Assembly (NCBI RefSeq): GCF_036370855.1
Contig: NC_088103.1
Location: 12,897,404-12,961,403, forward strand
Direction: 5' to 3'
From: Dromaius novaehollandiae
Lineage: Eukaryota > Chordata > Aves > Casuariiformes > Dromaiidae
Length of the DNA: 64,000 bases
Shown here: positions 26,501-36,500 of the stretch, piece by piece
Layout: the number at the start of each line of letters is the position of its first letter
How positions within the stretch are numbered: position 1 is the stretch's first letter
Made by a program: the position numbers and the translations under genes
Notes under the pieces: generated by a model
What the model saw: only the letters and a program-made list of their open reading frames with translations
Database searches by the model: none
What the model was told of the DNA's origin: nothing

Positions 26501-29500
26501 ACCTTATTCTACCATAATACCTGGTTGTAGAGACAACCATTCAGAGACCAAAGGGAAGACTGGTTTCCTTTACATCTCTATCATTATTTTTTTTAAAGGA
26601 AGCTCTTAAGGAGAAAGGTGTTTTCTTTTTCCTTCTGCAAAAAAGAAAGAGGAACAAATTTTCAGCTATAGTGGCTCAATACTAGTGCTACTTTGGGGAA
26701 AAGTTATCTATATTTACAAGACTCCTCACAGGGGAAAAAATCCAAAAAAAAATGATGGAAGCATTTATTTCTGAAGGTCAGCAAGTATCAAAGCCAGTCC
26801 CTAAGGGATGCCGGTGACTTTTCCACAATCTGCAGTGAGAACTCCTGCCTCTGCAATTTCCATTAAGTAGTCTTGTTTGGCTTCCTAATCGTCTGGACTT
26901 CTTCCAGAAATCAAAGCCAGAGTTGGAGTCCTCCTTTTGAAGGTGAAAGCCCTTTCAGCACATAAGATGAGTAAATTTTTGAACAAACAAAAGAGAATGA
27001 ATATGGTCTCAGAATTTACCAACAGCCCGTGAGAAAACCAGACAAGCTACAGTGTTGGTAAGGGTCATTAACATCCTTTCTTTTCCTTTCTACTACAGGA
27101 CATTCACTTCCTATTTGCTTCCCTGCCAGTGGCACAAAGCTAAGTGTCCAAGGCATTTTTAGAGGTTCAGATCTGAATAGCTCTTCTCCTCCCATTCCTT
27201 GTTCCCATCAAACCCCGTCCAGCCTCAGGATCACATCTTCTATTCTTGCCATGACTGTTACTGAGCAGTCCCCTAGTGGGACATGTGGCCTCCTCCTTGT
27301 GCCTTTCCTACTAAGTGTTGAAAATCTCAACCTTTACTGCCTCTTTCTTTTCACAAGTCAGTCTTTTGTCTCCCCCCTATATCCTATTCATCCTTTCTAC
27401 CTAGGTAACTCAGGTTTCCCCTTTGCCCCTTCTCTTCCTTGCTAGTCCAGGACTCTCCTCTTCACTCTACAAGCACAGCAGAAGTTTTTACAACTCTATT
27501 TTTGCTCCACTGAATAGTTTCTGCTTTACCCCAATAGTCATGTTTTTCTATGGATCACAAACCTTGCATTATAGTCTGTCCTCTAGAAATGTTTAGTTTG
27601 GAGTAAGATTTCATACCGCTTCATTTTAGATATCTGAAGTTCAGCATCTCACCCCAAAGAGGTGCTTACCTGAGGTCCCTCTACAGTCTTCAGAGGGAGG
27701 AAGGACCTCCACAGAGCAATTCCTCCCACTCCGAGATATGTTTCTAGAACAAGTAGGATGAATCACACTATGAAAGAGCCCATAACGTGAGTTTGGCTAG
27801 AAGTTGTCATCTTTGATACCTGAAGTTAGGTGGGAATTCTACCATAAGTGTATTGAAATGGGAAGTTATCTTCACAGCTTCCTTCCATCACTCTTTCAGA
27901 TCCCTGTCTCACTGTTTCACTGTTATCTTTAGCTTTATCTCTAGTCCTTAAATCTTCTCTTCTATGAGGTTCACCTGGTATTTCAGAAAATCAGAGGTTC
28001 TGCTGGATATCCCTTCAAGGAAGATATATATCCCAGAGGCTCAAACCCTGTCACTTTTGCTGTCCCCTCTCCTGGGAAATCGACAGTACTGCCTCAGGAG
28101 CCATCACCACCTTCTCTCTCTAGTCCTTAAGCCACAGGAAGAAAGGATGAAAACCCTCCAAACTTCCTACACTGAACTCCTACACCACCTTCCTTATTTC
28201 TTCTGAGATCAGCGTCATGGCAACTAGCACTCTTCATCCTTCCTTTGTAAGCTGATGAGTTGGTTCAGAAGCACTCCCTTATCAAGATCCAAATTTACAT
28301 TCCTCTAAAATAAGTTGTGCTGCTCCAAAAAGCCTGAAAGGGTTTCAGCAAATGCTGAATGAACTAAGTAGTTCATGTATAAATAATATATCAGACATCA
28401 CTACATTTTTAATGGATGCATCATGAACATGTTTTTAGATGAACTAGGCTTGTCAAAATGACTCTGGCATCTTCTTCCTGTTCCCATACGAGTGATTCCA
28501 GTCTCATAGTTGTGTGTCCACCTAAAACACCTGCTTGGATATGGCCCCCTGAGCACCATCGTCCAGTACAGCTTTGCTGCTGCCCAGGAGACTATCTCGC
28601 TCCACGGGCAGCCCCACTGATCTCAGTGGGATGACTTCAGGGAAAAGGTGTCACTCTGTGTTGTTACCCAATTCCTCCAGCACTCATCCATGCATCTCTT
28701 CTTAAAAATATAGCGCATTAGAGATGTCAATTTAAATCAGATTATATGCTGGTGATAGCTTAGACTTGTTCCTGTCCCCGTGAAACTAGGGTCATAACAC
28801 AGGCCTTACAGGAGGTAAGAGTTAGTCACCATGACTGAGGCGCCGCTTTCAGGCACCAGCCCTTCTGCTCAGCAGAGCTGTCCCTTACCTTTCAGCAGAT
28901 GGGCTCCCGTGGGCTACAACTCTAGGAAGAGCTACCAAAAGCTGGTGAACGCCAGGCCCTTCCCTGCCCAGCAAGCCCCTGAGCCCCCAGAGGCTTTCGC
29001 TCCTGCACGCGCTGGCGAGGCACGTGCTCCTTTGGCCTGCCGAAGCCCCCGGCCACCGCCTCTCCACTTACTCCTCTTTCCTGTGGAGCTCCTCCTCGGA
29101 CTCACTGAGGCGCTGCTTGAGGGCGGCGATCATCTCCACCGCGACGTCCACCTGCCTGCTCAGGGCCCGCTCTCGCCGCTGCACCTCCTGCTTCTTCTGC
29201 GACAGCTGCACGAAGGCCGCCCGCACCTCCAGCAGCTCGGCGGTCTTCTGCGCCAGCTCTCTGGTCAGCTTGTCGATCCGCTTCTCTATCGTTTTGTCCA
29301 CGGCCTCTACCATCCGGTTAAATTTCTCCCTGACGTGCGCCTCGAAGGAGGCTTTGGAGTCAGCGGTGGGGAAGGCGGCTCTGGGAACGTGCTCGCCGGG
29401 CGCCTCAGCCGGCATGTAGCTGGCCACGAGCGACACGGGCCTCTCGGCCTCCAGCGACTGCCGGCTCCGCGCGCTCCCGCACGGCGCCTCGCCGAAGACG

Positions 29501-29784
29501 GCGCAGGACGGCGGCACCGGCACGGCGCTGCCGGCGCTCCCCAGGCTGCCCCGGGCGCGGGGCTCCGCGGCGCAGGTCGGCTCGGCATCCTTGAGGGAGG
29601 AGAAGAGGCTGCTTTTGCCGAGGAGGCTCCTCTCCTCGCAGCCGTGGCCGTGCTCCAGGTGCGCCCGCAGCGCCGACAGGCTGCGGAACCCGCCGCCGCC
29701 GCAGCGCGGGCAGCGGAAGGGCAGGCGCTCCGGGGAGCGCTGCCGCGGGAGCCCGCGCTGCCCCGCCGCCGCCGCCCGCTGCAT
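11324..29784 (-). CDS. ZNF365: ZNF365 (zinc finger protein 365), complete coding region, 4 exons
   Basis: Whole-gene entry. Coding segments in transcript order are 29784-29072, 18311-18131, 15728-15691 and 11570-11324. They sum to 1179 nt, or 392 codons plus TAG, and every junction keeps frame with GT/AG signals. The product has one C2H2 finger (C25, C28, H42, H47), a low-complexity linker (about 66-140), a long coiled coil (about 145-290) and a basic Lys-rich tail. Mammalian ZNF365 (su48/DBZ) is a centrosomal and neuronal protein that binds DISC1 and has been linked to fragile-site and telomere stability. Those roles are family knowledge, not visible here. Introns are about 10.8, 2.4 and 4.1 kb. 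The gene is head to head with RTKN2, as in human 10q21. The paralogue FBXO41 shares the N-terminal layout, but the coiled-coil wording and tail fit ZNF365 and no F-box follows. Confidence 0.93.
11571..15690 (-). other. ZNF365: ZNF365 intron 3
   Basis: A 4.1-kb intron between the microexon donor (GTATGT at 15690) and the acceptor of the last coding exon. It is AT-rich, and I see no further supported feature. Confidence 0.85.
15691..15728 (-). CDS. ZNF365: ZNF365 coding microexon 3 (38 nt)
   Basis: A 38-nt exon encoding FTDISLHKKPRC plus two bases of a Leu codon. It enters at phase 0 and leaves with two bases over, which is exactly what exons 2 and 4 require. The acceptor TTTTCCTTGCAG has a good pyrimidine tract, and the donor is GTATGT. 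The peptide aligns residue for residue with the human stretch that starts LTDIS and ends KPKCL. It was found by homology and phase, since it is too short to detect as an open frame on its own merit. Confidence 0.9.
15729..18130 (-). other. ZNF365: ZNF365 intron 2 with a candidate cassette exon
   Basis: A 2.4-kb intron between coding exon 2 and the 38-nt microexon. It contains one unexplained exon-like block at 17379-17423 with acceptor TTTCTTTGCAG and donor TAT|GTAAGC. No other coding signal was recognised. Confidence 0.8.
18131..18311 (-). CDS. ZNF365: ZNF365 coding exon 2: C-terminal half of coiled coil
   Basis: A 181-nt exon. One base completes Glu238 and 60 full codons follow (239-298), leaving phase 0. 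The acceptor is TTGTCTTGCAG and the donor is GTG|GTAAGC. The peptide begins EVVTFNHFLEEAAEKE and contains FIENLLQR and AERQLEYYQ, the diagnostic ZNF365 helix. The end after GEPV is placed exactly where the human exon would end by residue count (12 residues after the QQ). Reading continues open for another 30 codons into the intron, where a second good donor (AAT|GTGAGT, exon end at 18065) exists, so an alternative longer exon or retained-intron isoform is possible. Confidence 0.95.
23969..23984 (+). repeat. A16 homopolymer
   Basis: Sixteen consecutive A residues within ZNF365 intron 1, with no recognised associated element. Confidence 0.85.
24327..24340 (+). repeat. G14 homopolymer
   Basis: Fourteen consecutive G residues within ZNF365 intron 1, giving C14 in the pre-mRNA. 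It is probably length-variable and error-prone in sequencing. Confidence 0.9.
25073..25088 (+). repeat. (AAAC)4 microsatellite
   Basis: Four perfect AAAC units in ZNF365 intron 1. Short and probably of no functional consequence. Confidence 0.85.
26421..26469. repeat. Two copies of a 20-nt AT-rich palindromic motif
   Basis: ATTGATTAAATCAATCATAT occurs at 26421-26440 and again, identical, at 26450-26469. Within each copy ATTGATT-A-AATCAAT is a perfect inverted repeat around one central base. A partial third unit (ATTGATTA) follows. The core resembles PBX/HOX-type TGATTNAT sites, but this is only a motif likeness. Confidence 0.8.
29072..29784 (-). CDS. ZNF365: ZNF365 coding exon 1: C2H2 finger, linker, start of coiled coil
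   Basis: Encodes residues 1-237 plus two bases of codon 238. The start (CAT at 29782-29784 on the + strand) is chosen because Met-Gln aligns with the human start. A purine lies at -3 and an acceptor-like sequence lies 13 nt upstream. The frame itself stays open far upstream, because the CpG island has few stops. The zinc finger is CPRC with F33 and L39, then H42 and H47. Residues 66-140 are a GC-rich linker poorly matched to mammals. From SKASFEAHVREKFNRM (143-158) onward the helix is almost identical to the mammalian protein, including KRIDKL (168-173), ELLEVR (183-188) and SRQVDVAVEM (209-218). The exon ends at GA followed by GTAAGT (rc of 29066-29071), a strong phase-2 donor. Confidence 0.95.
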
Positions 29785-30098
29785 CCCTGGCGGCGGCCTG
29801 CGCGGGCCGGGGGGGCGCGGCGCCTTCCCGCCTGCGCGCAGCGGCGGCCCCGCTCCACCGGGGCAAACTTCGGGGGCGGGGGGGGGAGAAGGCAGAAGGG
29901 GGGGGGTCCCCGCCGCTTCCCGGGGCGGCGAGCCCGGCCCGCGCAGCCCCGGCCCCGCGCCGCGGGCGGGGCGCGACGGGGCGGGGCAGGGCAGGGCAGG
30001 GCGCGGCGCTCCGGCCGCCGCCGCCGCCGCGGGACCCCGAACGCGCCGCGCCCGCCCGCCCGCCCGCCGCGCGGGGCCGGGGCCGGGGCCGCACTCAC

Positions 30099-30175
30099 CG
30101 ACTTGTTGCTGCGCCGCCGCCGCCGCCGGGGGGGAGCCGTTTTCAGCAGAGCCGTAAATCAGGCCGAGCGCCGCA
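30099..30175 (-). other. ZNF365: Putative ZNF365 5' non-coding exon (5' boundary unknown)
   Basis: On the minus strand, CAAGTCG|GTGAGT forms a strong donor, with the last exon base at 30099. A compatible acceptor, CCCGCGCAG, lies just before the ATG and would start the coding exon at 29797, giving a GC-rich intron of about 300 bp. Human ZNF365 also has a non-coding first exon (recalled). The exon contains a (GGC)5 run at 30113-30127. Its 5' end is a guess. Confidence 0.4.
30113..30127 (-). repeat. (GGC)5 trinucleotide run in putative ZNF365 5' UTR
   Basis: Five GCC units on the + strand, GGC in the transcript, next to a run of C in the transcript. A further five-unit GCC block lies at 30014-30028. 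Such runs are often length-variable. Confidence 0.75.
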
Positions 30176-30289
30176 CCGCCACGCGCTCTCCCCGCCCGGC
30201 CGCCGCCGCGGGGCGGGAGCTGCCGCCGCGCCCCGGCCGAGCCGCCCCGCGGAGCAGAGAGGAGCGGAGCGGACCTGCGGGCGGGCGGG

Positions 30290-30545
30290 CTGAGCCCCGG
30301 GCGGGCGGGCGGACTGTTTGGTCGACGGGCAGAGCGACCGGTAGTCCGGCTGACGGACTCAACAGGCTGAGAGGCGGTCTGGCTGACGAGTTCGGCTGAC
30401 GGACAGTCGGACGGACCGACGGACAGGCGGGCTGCGACAAGCTGACGGGCAGACTGATGGGTGGGTGGACTGACTCGCAGGCTGATGGACCGCGAGGCTG
30501 AATGAGAGGCGTAACAGCTTGACAGGCGGACTGTGACTGACGGGC
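30290..30545. repeat. Degenerate GC-rich minisatellite upstream of ZNF365
   Basis: About 250 bp made of imperfect units of roughly 8-12 nt around GGCTGACGGAC, with variants such as GGACGGACCGACGGACAGG, GCTGACGGGCAGACTGATGG and GGCTGATGGACC. Spacing is irregular and units differ, so this is a diverged simple or minisatellite array. It lies just upstream of the presumed ZNF365 transcription start and is distinct in pattern from the CpG island next to it. Confidence 0.75.
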
Positions 30546-33500
30546 TGCCCCGAAGGGCCCCCGTGGGTGCCCGTGGTGAGCCGGGGCAGGCCGGGAGCCG
30601 GGCAGTGCCACACGTACCCCAAACAAGGGGCACCTTCAGAGCGAAGCCTGGGAAAAGCCCGATGTTGGAACAAGTGGAAAAAAGGGAGACCGAGACGCTC
30701 CTCATTCCCCCCCATGGCCGGGGGTCGGGGGGGGTTTCTCCTAGCTCTGCTCGTTTGGGGTGTTCAGTGTTTGAGACTTGCTGGGCTCTGCGTGGTGCCC
30801 ATTCGCTGTGCCATAAAAATGCTGTGAGCAGCGTGCTGTACCTTGGGGATGTGTTGAAGGAAAGCAAAGCTAAAACCACTTAAACTGCAAGACAGAAGTG
30901 ACACAAACAAATAGTTATAAGCTGGCCATGACTAAATTTAGGCTGGAAAGAGAAAGAAAGAAGGTATCTGAGAAGTGTAGGGTTTTGCAATAGCCTTTGT
31001 ATAAAAAGTATGTAAAGTCTTTGGAGAAACAGGGCCTGGAAGAGCAGAGAGCCCTGACAGCCCCTCCTGTCTCGTACGTCAGCACAGTTTCCCTTCTTCT
31101 CGTGGGCTGATACGTTGGGGGAACTGAATATTTCCATGGTGATTTTTTGTGTTGGAGGGCTATGGAGTGTGCCGATTACATAAAAAGGTAGACTTACATC
31201 ACTGTAATTGTGTACGGCCTTTTTTTAAACTGCATCAGGTAGCCAGAGAGGTTTGCGATGGTAAGTATGACCCTAAGCTAGTGTCAGGATTTAAGAAGGG
31301 GGAGTCATGTGCTAATGGGATTTCCATTCTGAGAATGAAGAATTGATGTTATTGATACTAGAGCATGCTGGCGAGGGGTCCCTTCAGTAGGTGAATATGC
31401 TTTCAGATCTGATTATTTTTTATAACACAGATGCATGTCTATTTTTACAAATTTTAGAAAACATGAAGAAGGCTGATTTTAGAGTTACGGCCTTTCTGAG
31501 GTAATAGTGAATCACTGCTCTTCTAAAACATAGTGCTTGAGGCCATAGTGGTAATACGCTGCAGATTTTTTATTATTGTGGGAGAAAGCAGTGCTGTAAA
31601 GTTTAATTCTGTGCTAATATATCTGTTCCATGAGTGAAATACACAGGCATAGTCCTAAACACTGAGAAAATCTGTGCACATTGATAGATGCCTTTGATGT
31701 GATTAAGACATTCCCAGTAAATGATTCACCAGATGGCACATCAAAGGAAGTTGCTCAGATTGCATTTCAGAGCTTCAGCTAGTCTTTAAAGCGTGTGGGC
31801 TACCATCCATGCCACATCCATGCCACAACTTTTTGCATGAGTTATTTGTCCTGTATTACCTTGTCAAAATGTGGTGATCTTCCCTTATTTTGCCATCATG
31901 CAATACCAAAAAGTGGTGGAGGACAGGAGGGGATAGTTTCGAACCACTCTTGGCCCCAGATTTGGGGATTCCTGGCTATTTCTTTGGAAGAGGCTGACTT
32001 TAGCAGGACGAGATGTGTGGCTCTGAACCTGTTTTGGTCCCCATTTTCTCTGCTCTTGTCCTCTGTTGTTCCATCTGTTTCTATCATGTCTGCTGCCTTT
32101 CCGTGCTTCTCCTCCAGGTCAGAGGAAGGTATTCGGTGGAGATCTCAAGGATGTACGAATGCTGTAGGAGCAAGTGGGGTAAACTTGGCCCGGTGGGGTG
32201 CTACGGGAGGCCCCATCCACACTGAGAAGAGCTGACTCCTCCAGCTGCCTGTAACATGAACCCCTATGGTCTTGGGGAGCAAAAATGTTGATGTCTTTCG
32301 GGGAGCCAGGTATCTGCAGCTGAAGCTACATGGCCTTGGCAAGTCAGATCCAAAGTCCAGCAACTATCTAGCCCCAGTTAACTTCTTCCTTCCTTAAGGA
32401 TTTCTCAGGGTTTACTTGCACGCTTAATATTTGTTTTGCTGGATTGGGATCTTGCTCATCATCTCTTGATTTACTTACTCCTGACGTTCCCATTTGGATG
32501 TGAGGTTCAGTTGTTTTCTCAACATTCAGACAGGAACGGTCTCCCTTTGATGTATCAGTAAGTGTGTATTTTTCCGTACGTCATCCATTACATGTCTGAG
32601 CTTCATCCCCTTGCTTTAGATCTGGAGTGGGCAGAATCTAGCAGTCGCACTAACACAAAGCCCAAATGTACACAGCCGTAACGTGTGACTCATCTCTGAA
32701 ATGTTGCCAACTTCTGGGAGGCATTATCTTGTTTATTTGTATGCATCTCTTTCAAGATCTCTTTAAGCACTGTGCAGTAAGATTTCCAGAAGGATAAAAG
32801 TTATTTAAATGAAAGCAGCTTGTACAAACCTGCCAGGTGCTGTATGGAAGTTAGGAATATTCAGAGTATTCAGCTTTTTTCAGGCAGTGATCTGTACCTG
32901 CCATGCTTGGTCCCATAGTTGCTGGTTTCTGGTGGACACTGATTAGCTGATGTCTTCCTATTTTGAAGTAGCCTACAAGCCTAAAAATCATATTTGAAGA
33001 GTAACGTAGATTTTGCTTGGCTGATAATTATACTTTACCGGAGGTGGTTAAAATAGAGAGTTTTGTAAAATCAGTTTACTTTTCCAGAGTTACACTAGTT
33101 GTTTATCTTCTGGTTCTTTTCTCATCCCAGACAAGGAAAATAGATGAGTTAGTTTCATTTCTATTTACAGCCACTTTCCCTTTCAGGCTCACAGTGCTGA
33201 AATGTTTTGGGGGGCTTTTTTCTCGTGGCATGGAACCGGATTCACTATGATCTGCTTTTAATATTTATCCTCTCCTCTCTCTGTTTATTGAAAGGAAGTA
33301 ACAAGTGAATAAAATCTAAGGAAAGACTTTAGAAACTTGTAACAATTATTGTAATGACTTTTATCGTAGTACTTTAGATTGGGATCCACATTAGCTCTGC
33401 ATGCAGATATATTCAGGATATATCAAACATGCAACAAAGCTTATTTTGCTGCCACAGGTGCTCACATCACTGACATGATAGGAAAAAGACTTTCTCTGGT

Positions 33501-36500
33501 GTTTTTCTAGCATAATATTTGAGTAGCCCCTGCACCGGCAGAGAAACTGAATGAAAAGGAAGAGAATATGAATGCAGGTATTGGTTCTCTGTGGCTGTTC
33601 AGTGCTGGCTCATTTGTTGCCTACTCTTGTTTAGGGGAGGCTTACACCTGATCGTTTAAGGTCAGTTTACCTTCTTTTTAAATTTAAAAAAAAAAGGAAA
33701 AAAGTGAAATCTCTGTTTCCAAATGAGTTTTGTTGTCACAGCAACAAAAGAGGCAGCGTGCTGTGAGAGTGCCCTGAGTCCTCTAGCGGTTTATCAGGCC
33801 AAGTTTGCAATCAGCTTTGAACCTTTCTGCAGAGGCTGTAAAGTCATTTACCCCCTGGCTGGAGATGACACTAGAAAGTTGATTAACTTTCCTCTTCTCT
33901 GCCCCTATTGTTTCACGCTTTCTGCATGCCAAAGGCAACAAGCCATTCTCCAGTGGGCTGACAGACACCATGTGGCCCATACCTGATGAGAGCTGTCAGG
34001 TCTCAGCTTTAGCTGGGGATGTGGTGAGATAGCTGCAGCCATATTTTCCAAAAGACAGAAAAAGAGTGAGGTGGGGAAGAGCATCAGCAATGCGTGTTGC
34101 CTGCGTTTCAGACATCTTGATTTGTCCTCAAAAAAAGATACTTCATTTAGTTAGGAGGATAAACCTTTCTGTATATATGTTCCACCTATATTTTGCACAT
34201 CCTTTGGTTTCCAGCTGTCTTGCTGTTGACCATGCTTATTTTAAAGGGAAGGAGTGCTATGGGCTGGAAAGCTACAGCTAGCAAACTGCACATAAACAGC
34301 GCGAGGCTGCCTGAACCCCATTCCTGATTGTGGGTTTTTTTCTGCAAGTTCTCTTTTTGTGGCCTCGGTCCCCATATGAAAATGAGGATGATGCTGCTTG
34401 GCTACGTGATGCTACGTGTGCTACAATGGGCAGTGCAGATTGCTTCTCTAGCAGCCTCACGCCTGTTACGGCCCCTGCCCTGGAGGCTGCCCTGGCTGCA
34501 GGCAGGGCAGGACTTGTAAGTGCCCTTCTTCCACCTCAGTGTGAAGTCCCAGGGCAAGTAAACGGAGGGAGGAAGCCCTCAAGGATAACAGTGTATTATG
34601 TTTCCACTGCCTTTTGCTATGGGGATATAACTTGTAATGTGCACAAGAAGGAGCTGAAGCCTTATAAGGAAGCTGTCTCACTCCCGCTCCCCACATAGGG
34701 GCGGCCTTTTGAAATCCGCCACAGCCCAGCAGCACCTCTGGCAGCAGTGCTGGGAGCTGCAGGGCTGACACCCAGGGACTGGCAGCGACCGAAAAGGGTC
34801 CAAACATCACTGGTGACAGTGAGGGACAAACCTAGTGGGGCTCCTGAACTGGGACAGGATGTTTCATATGGCTGCAACAAGCTAGCCTCAAGCCAGCTCT
34901 ATGCAGCAATTCAGCTACAGTTCAGGTATGAAGTGTGGGATTAGCTACCCGATTTATGCATCAAAAGAAGATAGAAGGGAGAGGCATACAGTAATTGCTG
35001 TTCCTAGAGCTCTTCCCAAATGAGAGGTGACCCGCTGTACAGAAAGGGGGTCATCTGCTTTTGGAAAAAGCTGCCCCACTCAGAAAAGAGAATGAAAGAC
35101 AGCAAAAAAATGCATCAGGGTATCTTTAAAGAAAAACTTTTCCCTGTAGCAAAACCTTTTCCTCATTGGGACTTATTAAAATATAGACATTTTCTCCAAA
35201 GAAAAGAAAAGTACAAAGCACACCATCAAAGCGTAATCTCGAGCGATTTCATTCTGGTAGCGTGCTTTCTCTAACTGAGGCTGCATGGTAACGAACATCT
35301 CTTTTAAAAGTTCATACCAAATGCCTTCTGTGTTCGAGGAATTACATGTGAAATAAATCATTCTGACTTCCCAACTGAAAAAAGTGCCCCAAAAGGCCAT
35401 AAAAAGGACTGAAATTGCCATCTATAACTATTAGTTTGCTTTGTTGGCTAAATCCTATGTGCTGGGGTTTTAAAAGTTTTAAATTTACATATGCAGAGAC
35501 ATAAAAGAACAGTGTTAAAAAGCTGTAGTGGCAAATTCAGACATCTGCCATATCCAAGGATGCGGGAGATCAACCTGACGCTGTGCGGGCAGCAGGTGGG
35601 CCAGCACTCTCCCTTCCCCTGTCCTGCTGCATCCCTGACACCGCGCTGGGGACAAAGAGGACCTTCTTGTGCAGCTCTGTCTTTGATCAGAGAGGCGAGA
35701 GCCAGTTGCCTTTAAAGCAATAGTATTCCCTTCCCCTGGATTTTGGACATGGTTGGCTTTGGATATACTTGTCAGTCTCAGAGAGAAAGCATGGGAAGTT
35801 GGCGTGTTTGGAGGTGGGCCATTTTTCACCCCTTTTTAAGGATCCCTTGTGCCATGGAAAATGGCATCAGGATGTCATATCTGTGTGCAAACACCAAGTA
35901 GGGACGACTTCTGTCGGGTGGGGATGTTATGCTGGTGCGCCTATACCAGAGATGGGCTCTGTCTGGGCTTCTTGTGTAGCTTCCTGCTGCAGGGACCATG
36001 GGGAGGAGCAGAAACTGCATGTATGCAGGAGGGGGAAGGTACGGCAGAACTGCGTTCCAGCGCTTTCAGGGATGAAAGATCCGTTAAAGGCCGTGTGATA
36101 GCAGCTTACATCAGAGTTGTCAGGAATCGGTCTTTGAAGTGTAACCCAAATCTAGGAAATGTGAAAACAAACCAGAACAAGCCAACAGCCCAAACTGAGT
36201 CAAACGGACAAAATCCCCACCAGCTCCCTCTAGGATAGACGTCAAATATCACATGCATTGCAGAAGACAATTCAGACCTGGGTCTTTGAGACCATCTGAA
36301 TGTATATTGATTTTATTGGACGCTTAGGGGAAATCTGCCTCTGTCGCCTCATGCTCTCTCATCTTTCCTCTTTTCTTCTCTTTTCTGATATTCATATCAG
36401 CAGTTCATTTTTTAGTTTGCATTATGTGTAAAGGTCTGGGGGATCAACTATTGCTCTACTGGGAGAACGATGGTAGGCTGGAGGGCTGGAGGGTCCTGCA

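Larger units (their letters stand above)
18312..29071 (-). other. ZNF365: ZNF365 intron 1 (about 10.8 kb)
   Basis: Interval between the GTAAGT donor at 29071 and the TTGCAG acceptor at 18312. No further exon was recognised. Contents noted: A16 at 23969-23984, G14 at 24327-24340, an AAAC tetranucleotide run at 25073-25088, and a duplicated palindromic AT-rich motif at 26421-26469. The stretch 25600-28300 is rich in short pyrimidine tracts on the + strand. Confidence 0.85.
29080..30330. promoter_or_regulatory. ZNF365: CpG island spanning ZNF365 promoter and first coding exon
   Basis: About 1.25 kb of very high G+C content, dense in CpG, with runs of GCC, GCGGGGC and poly-G. It covers the first coding exon, the presumed 5' UTR and the start of transcription. 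No TATA box or unambiguous initiator was identified, as is usual for this promoter class. The long overlapping open frames on both strands here (28831-30399 plus, 29068-30879 minus) are products of stop-poor GC composition. Confidence 0.85.

Noticed and set aside
18131-29784. Assignment to the paralogue FBXO41
   Set aside because: FBXO41 shares the finger and coiled-coil layout, but residues such as KASFEAHVREKFNRM and the basic tail match ZNF365, and no F-box or leucine-rich repeats follow.
28831-30399. 522-codon open frame on the plus strand
   Set aside because: It lies antisense to the ZNF365 first exon and CpG island, is dominated by Arg, Ala, Pro and Gly, and runs open only because GC-rich DNA lacks stops.
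29785-30879. Upstream extension of the ZNF365 frame (603-codon open frame in total)
   Set aside because: The part before Met at 29784 has no homology, is low-complexity, and crosses a good donor/acceptor pair and the minisatellite. The aligned start is the internal Met.
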